Source: Adineta vaga | Lineage: Eukaryota > Rotifera | Length of the DNA stretch: 64,000 bases | Direction: 5' to 3' | Assembly (NCBI GenBank): GCA_021613535.1 | Contig: CP075492.1 | Span: 20,212,001 to 20,276,000 of the forward strand | Shown here: piece after piece, positions 1 through 10,330 of the stretch | Layout of the letters: the number at the start of each line of letters is the position of its first letter | Numbering within the stretch: the stretch's first letter is position 1 | Program-made: the position numbers and the translations under genes | The notes under the pieces: generated by a model | Told to the model about the DNA's origin: nothing | The model's input: the letters and a program-made list of their open reading frames with translations, nothing else | The model's database searches: none

Positions 1-19
1 AGACCATTTAACTACTTAC

Positions 20-92
20 CTGACTTTTCGGTAGCAATCTCGACCAAATTTTCAATAGTTCTATCGAGCCATGGAATGGTTGTGCCAGTCAT
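20..92 (-). CDS. First exon of a GTPase B gene (rest lies left of the window)
   Basis: The minus strand opens with ATG at 90-92 and reads 24 codons plus one base, ending at a strong splice donor (CAG then GTAAGT). Identical exons occur at 13739-13811 and 27547-27619. The exon is 73 nt in phase 1, exactly like the first exon of GTPase A, and the two encoded N-termini share Met-Thr at 1-2, Trp at 8 and Asp at 10, so they look like paralogous first exons. The acceptor and GTPase body for this copy would lie to the left, outside the window. Seen: ORF and donor. Inferred: linkage to the GTPase body. Confidence 0.6.
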
Positions 93-766
93 AGTGAATA
101 GTATAGTAAAACGAATAAGCAATAGATTATGATTGCTTTAAACGATAAATTCATTTACATATAAACGCATATTCTTAGGAAAATGTCATGTTCTAATTGG
201 TATTTTCCCGACAAAATGATTATGAAAATTTTATAACTCATCAATGGATTTCTCCATCTGACTCATTTTGCAAGAGTAATCCAATAGAAAATAAAAGAAG
301 GATTTCTTTCTTGTTGTTTTTGTCAAACACCCTGCATAATGTAGCTCTGACTCAAAGGAATGAGCGCTAAAGAGAGAACAAATTGCAATGAAAATGTGCA
401 ATTATTCATCCAATGATTACCAAAAACAAATACATCGAATCAATATCTATTGATATTCGTCATTGATGCGATTGACAAAAAGGAAAAAAACAACAAATAT
501 CGTTTATGTCATAAAGCATGGATTGCATCACAAATGATGATAACAAAAATGCAAGGCCTCGAGGAAACATCCAATATCTTTCTATTGTTTATTTAAGTAG
601 AGACCAACAAGAAGCCATCGAATTTACCTAAATGCATTTGTATATCCGAGTTTTGAAAAAAGAAAATTCCAATCAATATTGTGCCTATTTATACCAATCG
701 TTAATCTGATTATAACCAAGCAAAATCAACTAACTGCTATTTCTAATTATACAATCCAACTACAAT
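93..766. promoter_or_regulatory. Shared intergenic promoter of the divergent GTPase B/A pair, unit 1
   Basis: About 674 bp separates the divergent start codons of GTPase B (minus, 92) and GTPase A (plus, 767). An AT-rich TATA-like stretch (TATTTATA) lies near 684, roughly 80 bp before the GTPase A start. I saw no other motif I can name. The arrangement suggests co-regulation of the two GTPases; this is inference. Confidence 0.45.
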
Positions 767-1915
767 ATGACTCAAGCTTCGACTACATGGGCTGATGTAG
801 AATATGCAAAAGCAAGAGAACCTATAATGGCACGACAACGTAAGCAAGTAAACTTTCTTAATTTTAGATCATTTTAGTCATAGAATCAGATTTTAAATCA
901 CTTGTACTTAAACGAGTTTTCTTCATAGTTAAGGAGAGACGTGAGGATATATTCTTCGTTCTTAAATTTGATTACATTGAAGGAACTAAATCGATTCTAT
1001 AATGCAGCTGACTCATTTGATGCAACACTATTATCAAATATGAAAAATAATAAGTGAGAAAAAATTGCATGATTTTTTTTCCTCCTTATTCAATGTATAA
1101 TCAAGAGTATAGTTGCATTTTGATAAAGTATGATATATGAAAAATGTAAACGTAGAAGAAATATTCTAAATTTTCCAGAAAAATGTTCGCAATAAAAACA
1201 AATTCTATTTTGTTCATTATTCTTCATAGGTCCCGATCAAGCTGATATGGTTGAGAAAATACTCGTAGAATTGCATCGGTATTATCATCAACATAGTGAT
1301 TTACTTCAAGATTTTGAACGTTTTAATGATAATATCAAAAGAATGAATATCGCTTGTTTCGAGACTCTTGCTGCAGAAGATAAGGGTTTAACAGATACTC
1401 TCATTGAATTAGCAAAGAAAACTGAACCGGTTGTATTGCCAGACAATAGCTTTGCTTTCTTCGGTTTGACATCAACCGGCAAGTCAAGTATACTCAATGG
1501 GATTCTACGAAAACAAGTAGCTGAAACAGGTTACGGTGAAACGACAACAGAAATAAGACCATATTACGGTACAAATTTTTTCATTTGGGATATTCCCGGT
1601 AAAAATGATGAGGTATCATATATGACAATATCATCTATATCATTCTGGAAGGGGCTAAAAGAACGTCTCATTGTTATTGAATCGACATTGAAGGAAAATT
1701 GCAGCATGATGAAATTAATGGATGCTATTGGATTACATTATGATATTGTAGTCAACAAGTTTGATATCATCAATCCAGAGCAACAACAAAAACTTCGTCA
1801 AAAAATCCAGGATGAAATAGTCGCACTCGGTTTGAAAAGAGTCGATCATGTATTTTTCATTAGTGCACATTATCCAGACAAGTTTCCTGACTGGGAAAAA
1901 TGGTTAATTATTTGA
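767..1915 (+). CDS. IRG-like P-loop GTPase A, unit 1 copy (3' frameshift)
   Basis: Two exons, 767-839 and 1230 onward, joined by a 390-bp GT-AG intron. The phase-1 junction completes an Arg codon. The reading is the same as the intact unit 2 gene (14486-15653) up to the last dozen residues: unit 1 has five A where units 2 and 3 have six in the run just before the final Met-Val-Asn, so the frame ends early at 1915 instead of at about 1932. The GTPase core is untouched. The indel sits in a homopolymer, so it may be a sequencing error as easily as a mutation. See the unit 2 entry for domains. Confidence 0.8.
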
Positions 1916-2063
1916 CAAATCTAAGCAAATAAACATAAGTGTTTTCATTTTAATGTATTCCCTTTTTTTGCAATACATTTTTGAAAAATAAAAAGAACTC
2001 ATACATCTTTAAGAGGATACTCAAGAAAATACTAGTCATCATACATTCGATAATTTGTTTATT

Positions 2064-3739
2064 CCCTCGACTGTAGAGAGGGTCATATGAAAAAAATAGT
2101 TTGTTTCTGTGTGGGTCAGGGGTCATAGGTGAAAAAAACATCGAAAACTGGTTTTTACCAAAAGTGATTCTATGAGGTTTGCCGGTGTCGTGAAGATGAA
2201 ACCAGCTAAGTTAAAGCAGTGATGCAGGGTAGATAGGAGTAATGGTACAAGTCCTTGGGATCAGCAAAACGTCGAAGTTTCGTATCCGACAAAAGTGACT
2301 GCTGGAGGTTTGTTCAGTCGGGCAACGAAAACTAATGGATGTTGTATTCTGAGGCGATGTGAAGCAGTGGCGTATCCAGGATTTTTGGAGCACGGACAAC
2401 TCTCTGCTTAAACTCAATTGAAAACGGGGCATGCGTGGTCAGTTCAAAATCTCACTAGGCAATAGTTTGTCTTCTCTTTCGATCACAAGCCGGAAATGTC
2501 AAAACAGGACACTGCGGCGCAGAAAATTTCCCGCTAAAAGCTCAAACTGACGACCAGAAGAAAGCTCTTACCCCTCCCTAGATCTCGTGTTGGTTTACAC
2601 AGAACCGTTTGCATTCCTCAAGCTAACACCTTGCTAGTAGCTTTAACTATTTGTCAGCGCTAGGAATACCAGTTTCTCCACTGAGACTTCGAGCAATAAA
2701 TTTCAAGAGACTGTTGAGTGGCGGTGGTTGGAATGTGTGAGAGTGGATGAAGATGGGTGGGCGTGGGTGAAAATAGCTAGGGCTGGGTAGAAATGGGTGG
2801 GGTAGGTGAAAATAGATGGGATCGTGGAATTCGGTTGATGCAGGCGAAAATTGGTATCAGTGGGTGAAAGTCGTAGGATGTTGGTAACTGTGGCCGCAGA
2901 GTTGGATGGGGATGTGGTTCTGGTGTGAATATTCCCTCGACTCTAAGGGAGTCATATCACAAAATAGTTTGTGTGTCTGTGTCAAGGTGAAATGTTAGGA
3001 GCACTTCCACTAGTAAGGTGTGGTTGAAATGGGTGGGAGTGAGTGAAACACTCTGGATGAGGGTGTGGGTGACACTTCAGGGGTGTGGGTAGGGATGGTG
3101 TGGTTACATATAGGAGAGAGTGGATGAAATAGCTTCGAGATGGTTTTGATGGATAGAAATGGGTGAGAATGGGTGGACTGGGTGGGCATTGGTGAAAATG
3201 GTTGGGATGAGTGGGGTTGTGAGAAAGCGGGTGAAAGTCGGTGAGTGTGGGCGAAAAGGGGTTGAGATAGAATCGGGTGTGTGAGTAAGAGTGTGTAAGG
3301 ATCCCAGGTTAGCAAAGATGTGTTTGAAGTGAGGTAATCCTCGTGGTGCAAGAGCCGAGTAGAAATATCTGGGGACTCTGATAGGTGAGGAAACTGACTA
3401 ACGCGATTTGGGTGGGGCGTTGCGCAGTGATTAGTAGGACACTGGATGGTGGTAGTGAATACTGATCCGAGATTATTAACTGTGTCCTTACAGAGGAGGT
3501 GCGGTTTGAATGGTCTTGACCGAGTAGAAACAGAACTCGATCGATATTGGGCGAACTTTGGATATGAAGAAGTGTATAATGAGAGTTGAGTCGCCTTTAC
3601 AGGCGGTTTGCAGTGACTCTCATCTGGAAAAAGGGTCTGTGCCGCGTTTATTCGTTTGAGGAAGTGGATATCTGATGGCGTTTGTGTGAGTTGGCGAAGA
3701 AAACAAAAGAAACCGTATATCTGCCTCCACAGTCGAGGG
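2064..3739. mobile_element. GT-rich repeat element with CCCTCGACTG ends, unit 1
   Basis: The stretch starts with CCCTCGACTGT and ends with its inverse, ACAGTCGAGGG. The first ~80 bp (GGGTCATATG, poly-A, then TAGTTTG and a GT-rich run) recurs in part at 2933 and also at 58195 in single-copy DNA. The middle (about 2690-3340) is a degenerate minisatellite rich in GGGTGG and GGGTGAAA. No protein is recognisable; the long minus ORF across it is low-complexity Pro/Ser/His. Best guess is a non-autonomous element or a repeated composite; no target-site duplication was found. Confidence 0.4.
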
Positions 3740-4060
3740 TGAAGTGAGTCGAGACGACGAACGTTACTTGTAGCTAGAATGCCTCAGAAATATTCAAAGA
3801 TTATTATAAAAGAAGTTTCCAATTCTATGCTATGTCTACAACATTAGAGAGGCAGTAGTTATCTTCTTTTGGTGACAATGCATTCTGTGACTGATCTTGC
3901 AGAAGATTTTGAAAATGTAAAAATGAATTTCTAAGTTTATTCATTTGAAAGAGATGGTATATATTCTTGTTCGTTACAATTATTTTGTTCACTGGAATTT
4001 ACCAAAATATTTCTCTGTTTCTATCTCTTGCTCTCTTTACAACGAAACTTCAGCTATCTT

Positions 4061-4115
4061 CACAATGAGCCATGTTCACAATTCGCTTATAAGCCATCCG
4101 ACAGCAAAACTGTGC

Positions 4116-4152
<37 letters not shown>

Positions 4153-4778
4153 ACTACTATATGCGGCTTATCTCTCTTCATCTTTTTCTTCGACTGTAGA
4201 GAAAGAAGATGCTCATGGTTACCAAATAATAACGTCATTCTCTTTTTATCTTCTATTATCTTTGATCTATTCTCTTCCTTCCGAATCAATGAACATAGAC
4301 AAACTTGTTGCAGAAAATAGGAAATAATCACGATTTATCATATCATTCTTACTGATAAGTTGCAGTTGTTCTTGTGAGAAAAGTCTCGAGTCAACTACGG
4401 CTGGAAGTAGATTTATCAATATTAACAAATTCAAACATACTAGAACGACAATCACATTCTTATTTATTTCAAACATAGCTCAAAAACTCCTCTAAGAAAT
4501 AAACATCATATACAGTAAAAAACTAGCTATGAATCGTGATCATCTTGAGTAAAGAAACTATTCATCTATTTACTTTTTATATGATTGAAAAAATAAAAAT
4601 CATCATTTTCCTATTTTCTGCAACAAGTTTGTCTATGTTCATTGATTCGGAAGGAAGAGAATAGATCAAAGATAATAGAAGATAAAAAGAGAATGACGTT
4701 ATTATTTGGTAACCATGAGCATCTTCTTTCTCTACAGTCGAAGAAAAAGATGAAGAGAGATAAGCCGCATATAGTAGT

Positions 4779-4817
<39 letters not shown>

Positions 4818-4872
4818 GCACAGTTTTGCTGTCGGATGGCTTATAAGCGATTGGTAAACATGGCTCATTATT
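4061..4872. repeat. Large inverted repeat (about 260-bp arms, 280-bp spacer), unit 1
   Basis: Left arm about 4061-4322 and right arm about 4606-4872 are reverse complements over nearly their full length, including a GA/CT microsatellite in each arm. The spacer 4323-4605 holds the start of the minus ORF 4267-4476. Transcription through this region would give a long hairpin RNA. Copies at 17785-18603 and 31588-32396 have different microsatellite lengths. No transposase or target-site duplication was seen. Confidence 0.85.
4267..4476 (-). CDS. Hypothetical 69-aa protein with signal peptide, in the inverted-repeat spacer
   Basis: A 69-codon ORF that begins in the spacer of the inverted repeat and ends inside its left arm. 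Residues about 5-27 form a strongly hydrophobic Val/Leu/Ile segment followed by Pro-Ala-Val-Val-Asp-Ser, typical of a cleaved signal peptide; the remaining ~40 residues are polar with no cysteines. It is identical in units 2 (17991-18200) and 3 (31796-32005), which says little because the whole unit is recent. No promoter was recognised. It could be a secreted peptide or a chance ORF. Confidence 0.3.
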   Translation of the reverse strand: MFEINKNVIVVLVCLNLLILINLLPAVVDSRLFSQEQLQLISKNDMINRDYFLFSATSLSMFIDSEGRE

Positions 4873-5166
4873 GTGTCGGCTGGAGTTTACCTAAATATTT
4901 CTTTCTTTCTACCTTTTTCCTTCCTTACAACGAAACTTGACTCATCCTCACACGATTATTGTGTTGACTGGAAGTTACCAGAATATTTGTCTCTTTTTAC
5001 CTTTTTCTCTCTTTCCAACGAAACTTGATTTGTCGTTGTTACAGCCACAGCCAATACACACACACACTCTCTCTCTCTCTCTCTCTCTTGTCGTGTTCTC
5101 TCTCTCTTGTCGTGTTCTCTCTCTCTTGTTCTCGGTGATATCTTTCCCTCGTTGTCTTTGTTCAAG

Positions 5167-5225
5167 GTGATATCATCTCGGATGATATCATCCCTCTTTC
5201 TCTCCGTCGAGTATATAAACATGTG
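5167..5225 (+). promoter_or_regulatory. Palindrome + TATA promoter module of peptide A, unit 1
   Basis: Two GATGATATCATC-type half sites (5167-5192) lie ~20 bp upstream of TATATAAACATGTGTG (TATA at 5212-5219), followed by a CT-rich leader. The same architecture, inverted, sits upstream of peptide B at 8406-8467. Start of transcription is expected near 5245; the leader runs to an intron at 5534-5593. Confidence 0.65.
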
Positions 5226-5598
5226 TGTTTTCCACTCAGGTTCGGTTCGATCTGTCCTCTCTTTTCTTTTAAATAAAGGTATCGGTCGGGCCTCGCTCGT
5301 TCTCTCCACAACATCACGTCTCTCTCGTTCCGCTCTCCCATGACCACTCTAATAGTCGTCACAATGATTTTGTTGTCTGGAATTTACCAAAGTATTTGTC
5401 CCTTTTTACCTTTTTCTCTGTCGAAACGGTAGTGAAATTACAAAACAATGATGGTATAAAATACGTTGATTTTGCTTCCGAACACTCATTCGAAGCATTC
5501 TTCTGCCTCGTACACACGAAACAGCAAGGCAATGTAAGTAGATAAATAGAATTCATTGACTTTCTTAATTCTATAATAATATTTTAATTCTAGAAACA

Positions 5599-5802
5599 AT
5601 GTTCACACAAAAGTTTGCAATAATAATCTTTTTCCTATTATCGATTTCGTTAGTCTCAGATGCTGGGCCTGCAGCCTACATGGCGTGTCTTATTAGCTGT
5701 TCTGCCACATGCTCATCAACAACGCTATTTTATGGTAGCCCAGCATGTCTTGCAGCATGCACATCAGCGTGTTCACCATTATTGGCTGTTCCAGTACTAT
5801 AA
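5599..5802 (+). CDS. Small secreted Cys-rich peptide A, unit 1
   Basis: 67 aa. Residues 1-22 are a clear signal peptide (Lys, then a hydrophobic Ile/Phe/Leu core, ending Ser-Asp-Ala). The mature part starts Gly-Pro-Ala-Ala-Tyr and has six cysteines in two blocks of C-x3-C-x3-C separated by a short loop, a spacing suggestive of two helices pinned together by disulfides (helical-hairpin fold). Small proteins starting GPAAY with CxxxC pairs are widespread in invertebrates and fungi, without known function as far as I recall. A 60-bp GT-AG intron (5534-5593) lies in the 5' leader, five bases before the ATG. Identical in all three units. Secretion is well supported; function is unknown. Confidence 0.75.
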   Translation: MFTQKFAIIIFFLLSISLVSDAGPAAYMACLISCSATCSSTTLFYGSPACLAACTSACSPLLAVPVL

Positions 5803-6736
5803 CTGAATTTAAATAACAACTATTCTATTCCTTATTTATTATGCTTGCTTTCTCTTTAAAATATTCTATTAACAATCATTTTAATCCTGATTTTTAATTC
5901 TTGGTTTTTGTTTAAAATAAAAAGCAATTGCAAAAAGCCACGGGTTGTCCGCTAGTAACACACTCACGTTCCGACAACTTTATATTCGAATTTTTGCAAA
6001 ACAACTGAACATAGAGTCGCAATATTGTGTGCATAGATGTATCTTTTTAAGCTCATTAATGCGTAACAGTTTCATCTCAATTTGACTTAATAGTTTATGT
6101 TTCATAAGAAAAATACATGCCAGTAACGCAGTCATCCAAACGACCCTCTTTTTTTCGACTGGATGAAAAAAGACTAAAAGAAAAAGTGCCGAAAGAATAA
6201 GTGTAGAAAAAAAACTGTGTGGAAAAGAAAATATAGAAGAGGAAAAATATCGAATATTAAAACATCTAAATAAGACTTGATATATATATATATATATAAA
6301 GTGATAAATTTGATTACATAGATGAAAAGTAACTATAAAAGATAATAAAAACTGAGACGAAATGTCAGTTCACATAAATTAGAAAGTTCGCTAATTCGCC
6401 ATCCACCTCTCCTGAGAAGCGAGCGTATATATATTTAAATCAAAAGCGGAAAGAACCCATGAACGATAGGAACAATCCAACTACACATATGTTAACATAC
6501 AGAAAGAAGGGAAAGAAAGAAAGGAAAAGAAAAGAAAACACATGGAAATGTCCATATGATCGAAGGACATGAAGAACATAACATACATCCTAACACATAC
6601 GATAATGATTGTTCATTTTCTTTTTGATTTAATATTTTTAGAAAAAATAACATAAAATAATCCATCGAGAAGTTCGTTAGTATTAATACCATCATTATTA
6701 TACTGAATATATAAAGTATCAATTCAATGTTGAATA
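5803..6736. other. Intergenic AT-rich DNA after peptide A
   Basis: No gene recognised. It contains AATAAA-type polyadenylation signals soon after the stop (near 5915), a short TA run near 6280 and purine-rich tracts. The minus ORF 6492-6806 is hydrophobic low-complexity sequence without a family signature. Confidence 0.5.
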
Positions 6737-7385
6737 CAGTGTTGCCACCTTTTGCCCTCGAAAAGCAAAAATGATCTGTAAAAAGCAGAAAATGACAGAG
6801 TTTCAATTGTTAAAGAGCAGAAGAAAAGAGAAAGTGTTTTTTAATGTCAAACTATGGTTTAAGCTCAGCTATAATAAAATAATAAGAAAGTTTAGCATTA
6901 TATTTTATATTCTAGTGCACAAAATCAAAAAAACGACATTAAACAGATAAATGCATTTATTAAACATTTTTCTTAAACATATATTTTTTATCTGACCTTA
7001 ATAGCTTTCAATATATCCTGGTTCGATAATATATACTTGTACATATTAGTACATTTTCAAGTAGCATTCAAACATATTTTTAATTCAGCTGACACTAATT
7101 CTTTTGTTATACAGTTCCGCTTGTCATTTACTAAATATTGCATTTGTGAAAATACAGATTCAACATAAGTATTACCGCAACGTAATGAAAATAAAAAACA
7201 TAAGAGTTTTTAAAATTTGGTGATAGAGTAAGAGAAAGTAATAACATCCAGAGTTGATCAGATCTTACAATCTGACTTTGTATTAAATGATTATTTTGAC
7301 AAAAAGATCGGTTAAAATATTGAGAGTTTTCATTGAAAACATAAAAGATAAAAAAATCCGAAAAGTAGAAGAGGTGGCAACACTG
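6737..7385 (-). mobile_element. Decayed hAT transposon with perfect 13-bp TIRs, unit 1
   Basis: Ends are CAGTGTTGCCACC at 6737 and its exact inverse ending at 7385, a typical hAT terminus. On the minus strand, about 7054-7206 translates to the C-terminal dimerisation segment of hAT transposases (core Tyr-Val-Glu-Ser-Val-Phe-Ser-Gln-Met, then Asn-Asp-Lys-Arg-Asn), with further homology in another frame up to about 7260. The rest of the transposase is deleted or unreadable. Flanking 8-mers (GTTGAATA and CTCACACT) do not match, so no target-site duplication remains. Confidence 0.75.
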
Positions 7386-7412
7386 CTCACACTCTCAACT
7401 TGAGAGTGTGAG
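7386..7412. other. Near-perfect 27-bp palindrome beside the hAT end
   Basis: CTCACACTCTCAA, one base, then its exact inverse TTGAGAGTGTGAG, immediately adjacent to the right hAT terminus. It could form a cruciform or an RNA hairpin. Present in all three units. Confidence 0.7.
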
Positions 7413-7815
7413 TGTAGGTGTGAGGAGAGGGAGGAAGCTGTGGGTATGTGTCTTTTCTCTATATTTCATTGACGTTCACCCCACGTTGTACTTCTTTTAT
7501 TTAGTTTTGCGTTGTTTCATTGTCTCACACTATTATCTCTGTAAAACTTTGTTACTTTCTTCTCACAGCATCAGAAGATGAATTGACTATGTTTTTCTTT
7601 AAGTTTCGTCTGATATTTTCATATTTTCATCTATCCTCCTGTCTTTACTGTTGTGATTTTGCATATTCATTTTTAAATACCAGTAAATTCCAATATACAT
7701 TTCGTGATTTATTAAACAAATAAATAAAAATCTTAAAACAACATGTGTTCTTCTTCTCGATTAATCTTTTATATAAAGATATATTGAAAGTATTGTCTGA
7801 GTTACCAAAAAGTCA

Positions 7816-8008
7816 TCATGGTGTTGGAGCTGATAAAAGCGGTGCACATATTTCTCGAACAGCCTGCAGTGCCTAGTGTCACTCCCCAAAACGAGGCACC
7901 TGCCGTGCATGCTGCCATACATGATGAATATGCTGCTGGACCGGCATTTGCAACTGCTATAGATCCAATTAATAGAATTAGTATGATATTTCGAAGAACG
8001 AAGTTCAT
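7816..8008 (-). CDS. Small secreted Cys-rich peptide B, unit 1 copy (frameshifted)
   Basis: Same gene as 21524-21715 in unit 2, but with one extra T in a TTT run (CATATTTCTCG against CATATTCTCG), which shifts the frame just after the third cysteine and replaces the expected Cys-Ala-Pro-Leu-Leu end with unrelated residues read to 7802. Signal peptide and first cysteines are intact. A homopolymer sequencing error is as likely as a real mutation. A possible leader intron is 8018-8109 on the minus strand (GGTAAT donor, TTTAG acceptor). Confidence 0.65.
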
Positions 8009-8405
8009 TTTCAGTATCTAAATAAAATAATAAATCAATATTCTTCTCATCCTCATCTTCACTTCAATGTCTCCTTTTTTCCACATAAAAAGTTTTGTAA
8101 ATATATTACCTTTTCTGATGGTTAGCTTGTCGATGTCTAAAACACTTTAGTTAGTATGAATTTAAATAAATAGAAAGTCGTAGTATTTATATATTCTTCA
8201 CCTAATGTAGTTGTATACTTTGTAAAAACCAGCGTATTACTCATGGTTAGGGATTTATCCCTGAACGTGAGAGAAGGGAAAGAAAAAGAAATAATGTTCG
8301 ATGCGGTTCTTTATTCGTAAATCAAACACAAGTTACATCGAGAGAGAGAGAGAGAGAGAAAGAAAAGAGAGAAGAGACCGACCACAAGATGGAAATTCAC
8401 ACATG

Positions 8406-8467
8406 TTTATATACAGAGAGAAAGACAAAGCGGTAGACGAGATGATATCTAATGATATCATCTTACA
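8406..8467 (-). promoter_or_regulatory. Palindrome + TATA promoter module of peptide B, unit 1
   Basis: Read on the minus strand: two GATATCAT/ATGATATC half sites (within 8437-8467), ~24 bp, then TATATAAACATGTGTG (TATA at 8406-8413), then a CT microsatellite leader. Order, spacing and sequence match the peptide A module at 5167-5225, although the two genes converge from opposite strands. Confidence 0.65.
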
Positions 8468-8574
8468 ATGGATAAAGAGAAACACGACTGAGAGAAGAAA
8501 AAGATAGAATAGTCCAAGGGTTTCGTCCCGTAACACTCATTAAGAATAAATTGTTCCCAACAATGTATCATTAA

Positions 8575-10130
<1,556 letters not shown>

Positions 10131-10330
10131 TTAAGAACATAATAATTAACAGAAAGAAAAAAAAGAAATATCATAATGTTCTTTAAATCTAGACATTATA
10201 AGTAAATACTATTTTTGATCTTTTATTTTCTTAGTTATCAATCTTCTTCAAAAGTTAAGAAGTAATCAAACTATGTTCTGTAATTATATAATTAAAAGTC
10301 AAAATAATGTCACATTTAGTTAATTAATAT

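Larger units (their letters stand above)
3979..5430 (+). repeat. Four copies of a ~70-88 bp motif upstream of peptide A, unit 1
   Basis: A motif of the form ATTRTGTTG, CTGGAATTTACC, AAATATTTGTC, then a TTTTTACC/TTTTTCTC pyrimidine run and CAACGAAACTT occurs at about 3979, 4869, 4957 and 5366, all on the plus strand. Copies 2 and 3 are in tandem with an 88-bp period; copy 1 lies on the far side of the inverted repeat, and copy 4 is inside the 5' leader of peptide A. Units 2 and 3 have the same set. The role is unknown; it could be the remains of a transposon end or a repeated regulatory element. Confidence 0.6.

Noticed and set aside
2690-3340. Possible telomeric repeats (bdelloid telomeres are G-rich)
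   Set aside because: The G-rich words are irregular and embedded in a repeat element; no uniform short telomeric array is seen.
3010-3351. 113-codon minus ORF rich in His, Pro and Ser
   Set aside because: It covers the G-rich minisatellite of the GT-rich element and has no domain; conserved between units only because the units are recent copies.
4050-4868. ORFs containing Arg-Glu or Ser-Leu runs
   Set aside because: These read through GA/CT microsatellites of the inverted repeat.
6492-6806. 104-codon hydrophobic minus ORF
   Set aside because: Composition follows local purine tracts, there is no promoter or family motif, and it overlaps the hAT end.
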